Below, piece after piece: positions 21,503 through 24,033 of a stretch of 24,033 nucleotides of DNA. Every line of letters begins with the position of its first letter. Position 1 is the stretch's first letter. The stretch spans positions 1-24,033 of the forward strand of contig JAEZRH010000041.1 in NCBI GenBank assembly GCA_023412845.1. Reading direction: 5' to 3'. The position numbers and the translations under genes were made by a program. The notes beneath the pieces are model-generated. The model searched no databases and was not told the DNA's origin. It worked only from the letters and a program-made list of their open reading frames with translations. This stretch comes from Bacillota bacterium (lineage in GTDB: Bacteria > Bacillota > Clostridia > Oscillospirales > Acutalibacteraceae).

Positions 21503-22615
21503 ATGAAGAAAACAATCGCATTGGTTTTGACAGCCCTGATGGTTGGGTCAGCCACAGTCGGCTGCTCAAGCGGCACGTCTTCGGCGAGCTCGGCTGCGGC
21601 TTCCGCGGCTCCGGCGGCGTCCGAGGCGGCAAGCGCGGCAGCGTCGAGCGCGGCGGCTGCAACAGGCAATGTAAACGTCGGCGTCTGCATCTACAAGTTC
21701 GACGATACCTTCATGACCGGCGTCCGCAACAACATGACGAAAGAAGCCGGAACGCTCGGAGCGAAACTGGATATCGTGGACTCCCAGAACAGCCAGCCCA
21801 CCCAGAACACCCAGGTCGACACGTTCATCACGAAGGGCGTCAACGCCCTGGCGATCAACCCGGTGGACGCAACGGCCGCCGCTCCGCTGATCGAAAAAGC
21901 GAAGGCGAAGAGTCTGCCGATCGTGTTCCTGAACCGTGAACCCGCGGCGGATATCCTCAAGGGCTATGACAAGGCATGGTACGTCGGCGCTCCGGCCGCA
22001 CAGTCGGGCACGCTTTCCGGCCAGCTGATTGCCAAGTACTTCAAGGCAAACCCGGCGGCGGACAAGAACAAGGACGGCAAGGTCCAGTACGTGATGCTTC
22101 AGGGCGAACCCGGACACCAGGATGCAGTGCTCCGTTCCCAGTATGCTCCTCAGGCCATCAAAGACGGCGGCTATGATCCCGTCTGCCTGGCTAAAGGCAC
22201 GGCAATGTGGGATAAGGCCAAGGCGACCGACCTGATGAACAACTTCATCACCTCCCAGGGCCTTGACAAGATCGAAGCGGTCCTCGCAAACAACGACGAC
22301 ATGGCGCTCGGCGCAATCGAAGCTCTGAAAGCGAAGGGCTACAACAAGGGCGACAAGACAAAGTTTATTCCGGTCGTCGGCGTTGACGCCACCGCTCCCG
22401 CACTGGAAGCCATGAAGGAAGGCTCCATGCTCGGAACCGTTCTGAACGACGCTGAGAACCAGGGCAAAGCTACCGTCAACATCGCTGTCGCCGCCGCTCA
22501 GGGCAAAGACATCACCAAAGACAATATCGGCTACGATGTGACGGACGGCAAGTATGTCTGGATCCCGTATGTTCAGGTGACTCAGGACAACTACACCCAG
22601 TATATGAATAAGTAA
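21503..22615 (+). CDS. mglB: Galactose/glucose-type ABC transporter substrate-binding lipoprotein
   Basis: 370 residues. The signal peptide has lipobox SATVGC with acylated Cys21, then a Ser/Ala-rich linker (about 22-54). The periplasmic-binding-protein fold follows from VGVCIYKFDDTFM. The calcium-loop signature of the galactose/glucose-binding protein is present (DKNKDGKVQYVMLQGEPGHQ), as are ALAINPVD, VLANNDDMALGAIEALKA and VVGVDATAPAL. It captures hexose outside the membrane for the MglA/MglC transporter. GGGAGG precedes ATG 21503. mglA begins about 100 bp later. Confidence 0.94.
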   Translation: MKKTIALVLTALMVGSATVGCSSGTSSASSAAASAAPAASEAASAAASSAAAATGNVNVGVCIYKFDDTFMTGVRNNMTKEAGTLGAKLDIVDSQNSQPTQNTQVDTFITKGVNALAINPVDATAAAPLIEKAKAKSLPIVFLNREPAADILKGYDKAWYVGAPAAQSGTLSGQLIAKYFKANPAADKNKDGKVQYVMLQGEPGHQDAVLRSQYAPQAIKDGGYDPVCLAKGTAMWDKAKATDLMNNFITSQGLDKIEAVLANNDDMALGAIEALKAKGYNKGDKTKFIPVVGVDATAPALEAMKEGSMLGTVLNDAENQGKATVNIAVAAAQGKDITKDNIGYDVTDGKYVWIPYVQVTQDNYTQYMNK

Positions 22616-22649
22616 GAGATAATAAGACCCAACCCGGGTTACTCTTCAC

Positions 22650-22682
22650 GGGGAACGCGAAGGCATGCGCTTTCCGTTCCCC
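22650..22682 (+). other. Intercistronic hairpin between mglB and mglA
   Basis: The stem GGGGAACG (22650-22657) / CGTTCCCC (22675-22682) with an inner GAAGGC/GCTTTC stem forms a long hairpin. It is not followed by a U-run. It probably stabilises the mglB end or lowers mglA expression, as is typical for binding-protein genes transcribed in excess of their transporter. Confidence 0.7.
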
Positions 22683-22717
22683 GCCATTTATAAAAGAAGC
22701 AAAGGAGGACTGACCGT

Positions 22718-24033
22718 ATGGGCGAGTATGTGCTGGAGATGAACCACATCTCGAAATCGTTCCCAGGCGTTCAGGCGCTTGACGACGTCACGCTGAAAGT
22801 CAGGCCGGGAAGTGTCCATGCCCTCGTCGGAGAGAACGGCGCGGGCAAGTCGACATTGATGAAGTGTCTGTTTGGAATCTACATAAAAGACATGGGCGAA
22901 GTTATTTTAAACGGAGAGAAAGTGGAAGTCACCTCCACAAGACAGGCGCTTGACCTTGGTATTTCAATGATCCACCAGGAACTCCACCCGATCCGTTTCC
23001 GCCCCGTCATGGAGAACATCTGGCTCGGCCGGTTCCCGAAACGCGGAATCGCCGTAGACAAAAGAGAAATGATTCGCAGGACCCGCGAGCTCTTTAAGGA
23101 AATCGAATTGGATATTAACCCGGAAACAGCGGCTGGTGACCTCTCGCCTTCCAATTTGCAGCTAGTGGAAATTGCCAAGGCGGTAAGTTATAACGCGAAG
23201 ATCATCATCATGGACGAACCCACATCTTCGCTTACTGACAATGAAACCCAACATCTGTTTAAGATAATAAAGCAGCTTCAGGCAAAAGGCTGCGCCATCA
23301 TCTATATTTCCCATAAGATGGAGGAAATCCTCAAGATTTCCGACGAAGTCACGATCATGCGAGACGGCAAATACATCGGCAGCTGGCCGGCGTCTCAGCT
23401 TACGACGGACGAGATCATCAACAAGATGGTCGGCCGGGAGCTGACGAACCGCTTTCCGCCGAAGGACACGGTCCCGGGCAAGGATGTGATTCTCGAGGTC
23501 AAAGACCTCTGCTCCGACATTCCGCGTTCCTTTCAGCACATCAGCTTTGATCTCCACAAGGGCGAGATTCTGGGGATCGGCGGGCTGGTCGGCGCGCAGC
23601 GCACGGAACTTGTAGAATCGATCTTCGGCCTTCGCCAGATCGCTTCCGGCGAGATCGTCAAAAACGGGCAGAAGGTCGAGATCAAAAGCGTCTCGGATGC
23701 AAAGCGGAACGGCTTTGCGCTGCTCACGGAAGAGCGCAGGGCGTCGGGCGTGTTCGCCCATCTTTCCGTCCTGGACAACACGGTCATCGCAAGCCAGAGG
23801 AAGTTTGCGCCAAACGGCGTTCTGAACGGCGGCAAGCGTTACGAGGCGGCGAAAAAAATCAATAAGGAACTGAACGTGAAGACGCCGAATCTCCAGACTG
23901 AAATGGAGAATCTCTCCGGCGGCAACCAGCAGAAGGTCCTTCTTGGCCGCTGGCTTCTGACCGAGCCGGAAATCCTGATCCTAGACGAACCGACCCGCGG
24001 CATCGACGTCGGTGCAAAATATGAGATCTACAC
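22718..24033 (+). CDS. mglA: Galactose/methylgalactoside-type ABC importer ATPase (3' end outside window)
   Basis: 438 codons are visible of a tandem-ATPase sugar importer subunit, usually about 500 residues. The first nucleotide-binding domain has Walker A GENGAGKS (38-45), a degenerate signature LSPSNLQLVEIAKA, Walker B IIIMDEPTSSL and ISHKMEE. The second begins at about 250 with the degenerate P-loop GIGGLVGAQRTE usual for this family, then the full signature LSGGNQQK and LILDEPTRGIDVGAKYE at the window edge. AAGGAGG lies 9 nt before ATG 22718. mglB directly upstream and an expected mglC permease beyond the edge make it a hexose importer; ribose-type relatives look similar. Confidence 0.93.
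   Translation, partial: MGEYVLEMNHISKSFPGVQALDDVTLKVRPGSVHALVGENGAGKSTLMKCLFGIYIKDMGEVILNGEKVEVTSTRQALDLGISMIHQELHPIRFRPVMENIWLGRFPKRGIAVDKREMIRRTRELFKEIELDINPETAAGDLSPSNLQLVEIAKAVSYNAKIIIMDEPTSSLTDNETQHLFKIIKQLQAKGCAIIYISHKMEEILKISDEVTIMRDGKYIGSWPASQLTTDEIINKMVGRELTNRFPPKDTVPGKDVILEVKDLCSDIPRSFQHISFDLHKGEILGIGGLVGAQRTELVESIFGLRQIASGEIVKNGQKVEIKSVSDAKRNGFALLTEERRASGVFAHLSVLDNTVIASQRKFAPNGVLNGGKRYEAAKKINKELNVKTPNLQTEMENLSGGNQQKVLLGRWLLTEPEILILDEPTRGIDVGAKYEIY

Overview
The window is high-GC Gram-positive DNA. Several things suggest a Clostridia member, most likely Oscillospiraceae/Ruminococcaceae: strong purine-rich Shine-Dalgarno sites, consensus sigma-A promoters, intrinsic terminators, a Firmicute-type 5S rRNA, a Firmicute BirA box, an rplM-rpsI operon and an LLH-family holin. 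This placement rests on gene content and style, because no marker could be searched.

Layout. 1-3.5 kb (+): two tandem Cache-HAMP chemoreceptors, the first cut by the window edge. 3.5-6.3 kb (-): an ArnT-like membrane glycosyltransferase, an HD-domain hydrolase and a small coiled-coil protein. 6.3-8.6 kb (-): a lysine 2,3-aminomutase of the zinc-site-less type, translationally coupled to a D-Ala-D-Ala-ligase-like ATP-grasp enzyme. 8.7-11.7 kb (+): an ABC exporter operon (zinc-ribbon membrane protein, ATPase, permease) behind a consensus promoter carrying two tandem palindromes. 11.8-12.0 kb: a solitary 5S rRNA gene with its own promoter and terminator. 12.1-14.1 kb (+): an AraC-type regulator with a GyrI-like domain, and a type I-beta DAHP synthase. 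14.2-15.2 kb (+): the biotin transporter bioY behind a BirA operator/promoter and an unusually long leader. 15.2-16.2 kb: about 1 kb without a convincing gene, filled with a duplicated 77-bp repeat, perfect inverted repeats and a candidate four-way-junction RNA. 16.2-17.2 kb (+): rplM-rpsI. 17.3-18.9 kb (-): a phage-type lysis cassette (GH25 endolysin, small accessory protein, LLH holin) with no other phage gene beside it. 19.0-21.1 kb (+): a TetR regulator and a lipoprotein with a glycosidase-like beta-propeller. 21.4 kb to the end (+): mglB and the start of mglA, a galactose/glucose-type ABC importer that runs off the window.

Most genes are ordinary chromosomal functions. The least explained part is the bioY-rplM intergenic island. 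It has a cloverleaf-like RNA (15546-15630) with almost no unpaired junction bases, a promoter placing the transcription start at its first base pair, and a U-run right after it. Six G-U pairs form only in the plus-strand transcript. Other items to follow up are the aminomutase/ATP-grasp pair, the orphan lysis cassette and the paired palindromes over the exporter promoter.
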